From NCBI GenBank assembly GCA_027924585.1, contig BSBM01000372.1, positions 29,320,001 through 29,384,000 of the forward strand: DNA of 64,000 nt, read 5' to 3'. The stretch's first letter is position 1; each line of letters begins with the position of its first letter. A program made the translations under genes and the position numbers. The stretch comes from Larix kaempferi (Eukaryota > Streptophyta > Pinopsida > Pinales > Pinaceae). Positions 63,530 to 64,000 of this stretch are shown one piece after another. The notes under the pieces are model-generated. The model was not told the DNA's origin and did no database searches. It was given only the letters and a program-made list of their open reading frames with translations.

Positions 63530-64000
63530 GAAATTGACCCATACAGCTTATACTCCTTCCTTTGCCACTTGAATTCCATGAATTGTTCTTGAAGATTCGT
63601 GGCATAAGTACCCAATTGCATCAACCATTCTACTCCTAACACCATATCCATTCCACCAAGTGGTAGGGTTTAAAATCCTATATGTAGTTCCAAGTTTTGT
63701 ATTCGTAAAAGAACTTTATTGTATCTTCCTATGCCTTTGACCATCTACAATTGTAACAATGAAATGATTATCATAGATCTTATCTCGAGTCCTTCTAAGG
63801 CTTTCATGAACCTATCTTTTTGTTCTGGAATCTTAAGCATATCAATTACAGGTACATTTACTTTAGCATGAGTCAACCAATCACCCATATCAATGCTCAA
63901 ATTATTTGCTATGGGAGGATTTGTTACCTTGGGCATATACTGCTTTGCTTTCATTGGGGCGGGATTTTCTCTTCTTTGATAAGTAGCTCCTTTGAATCTG
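63530..64000 (-). pseudogene. Ty3/Gypsy gag-protease fragment, runs off the right edge
   Basis: In one minus-strand frame with two stops, from 63954 it reads MGDWLTHAKVNVPVIDMLKI and KFMKALEG-like (gag-protease junction of plant Gypsy), then after a stop VKGIGRYNKVLLRIQNLEL, and after a second stop LPLGGMDMVLGVEWLMQLG with EFKWQRKEYKLYG. The last part is the retropepsin C-terminal flap and VLGVxWL block. The reverse transcriptase that should follow is not recognisable left of 63530. Confidence 0.78.

Overview
The window is plant nuclear DNA, most likely from a gymnosperm (a fern or other very large plant genome is less likely). It is AT-rich, gene-poor and packed with layered LTR retrotransposons, and it carries pieces of one conserved host gene separated by very large introns. 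The lineage is inferred from this architecture only; nothing seen here names a species.

The only host gene recognised is a palmitoyl-protein thioesterase (PPT1 family) on the minus strand. Six phase-0 exons were found, at 59208-59146, 50869-50804, 50633-50595, 16890-16768, 16656-16564 and 16466-16278 (stop codon). They give 190 continuous C-terminal residues, including the catalytic Asp and His. The N-terminal exons, with the signal peptide and catalytic Ser, were not found and probably lie beyond the right edge. One intron (16891-50594) is 33.7 kb and another (50870-59145) is 8.3 kb, while three others are 97, 111 and 170 bp.

The big intron is a stack of nested insertions. From left to right it holds: a fragment of a hAT-like element (~20345-20468); a coding-poor Copia derivative (20923-~23140); an inverted solo LTR 'A' (23950-28193, TSD CCCAC) that itself carries a hAT-type MITE (25252-26131); the 3' end of a Ty3/Gypsy element (28199-28901) with its ~3.3 kb LTR 'B' (28902-42340). 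B is split by a complete Copia element (28940-35577, TSD CTTGC) and by solo LTR 'C' (38402-41903, TSD CACCC). Next come a second complete Copia of the same family (42817-49239, TSD ATGCA) and a GC-rich hAT MITE (49535-50450, TSD CTATGTAG).

Downstream of the gene (1-16277) lie old Copia debris: a gag fragment with its primer binding site, and an integrase-RT-RNase H remnant interrupted by a gag-only element (10530-12931). The 8.3 kb intron holds a Copia-like LTR pair (52172-57240) enclosing another hAT-like element with a GC-rich core (55446-56601), then a tandem duplication of a MITE (57785-58680). The right edge holds a LINE RNase H fragment (~61700-62010), a further MITE fragment and a Ty3/Gypsy gag-protease fragment.

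No rRNA, tRNA or CRISPR array was seen. Nearly every retroelement reading frame is broken. The elements are placed mainly by target-site duplications, LTR pairs, primer binding sites for initiator Met tRNA, and polypurine tracts.
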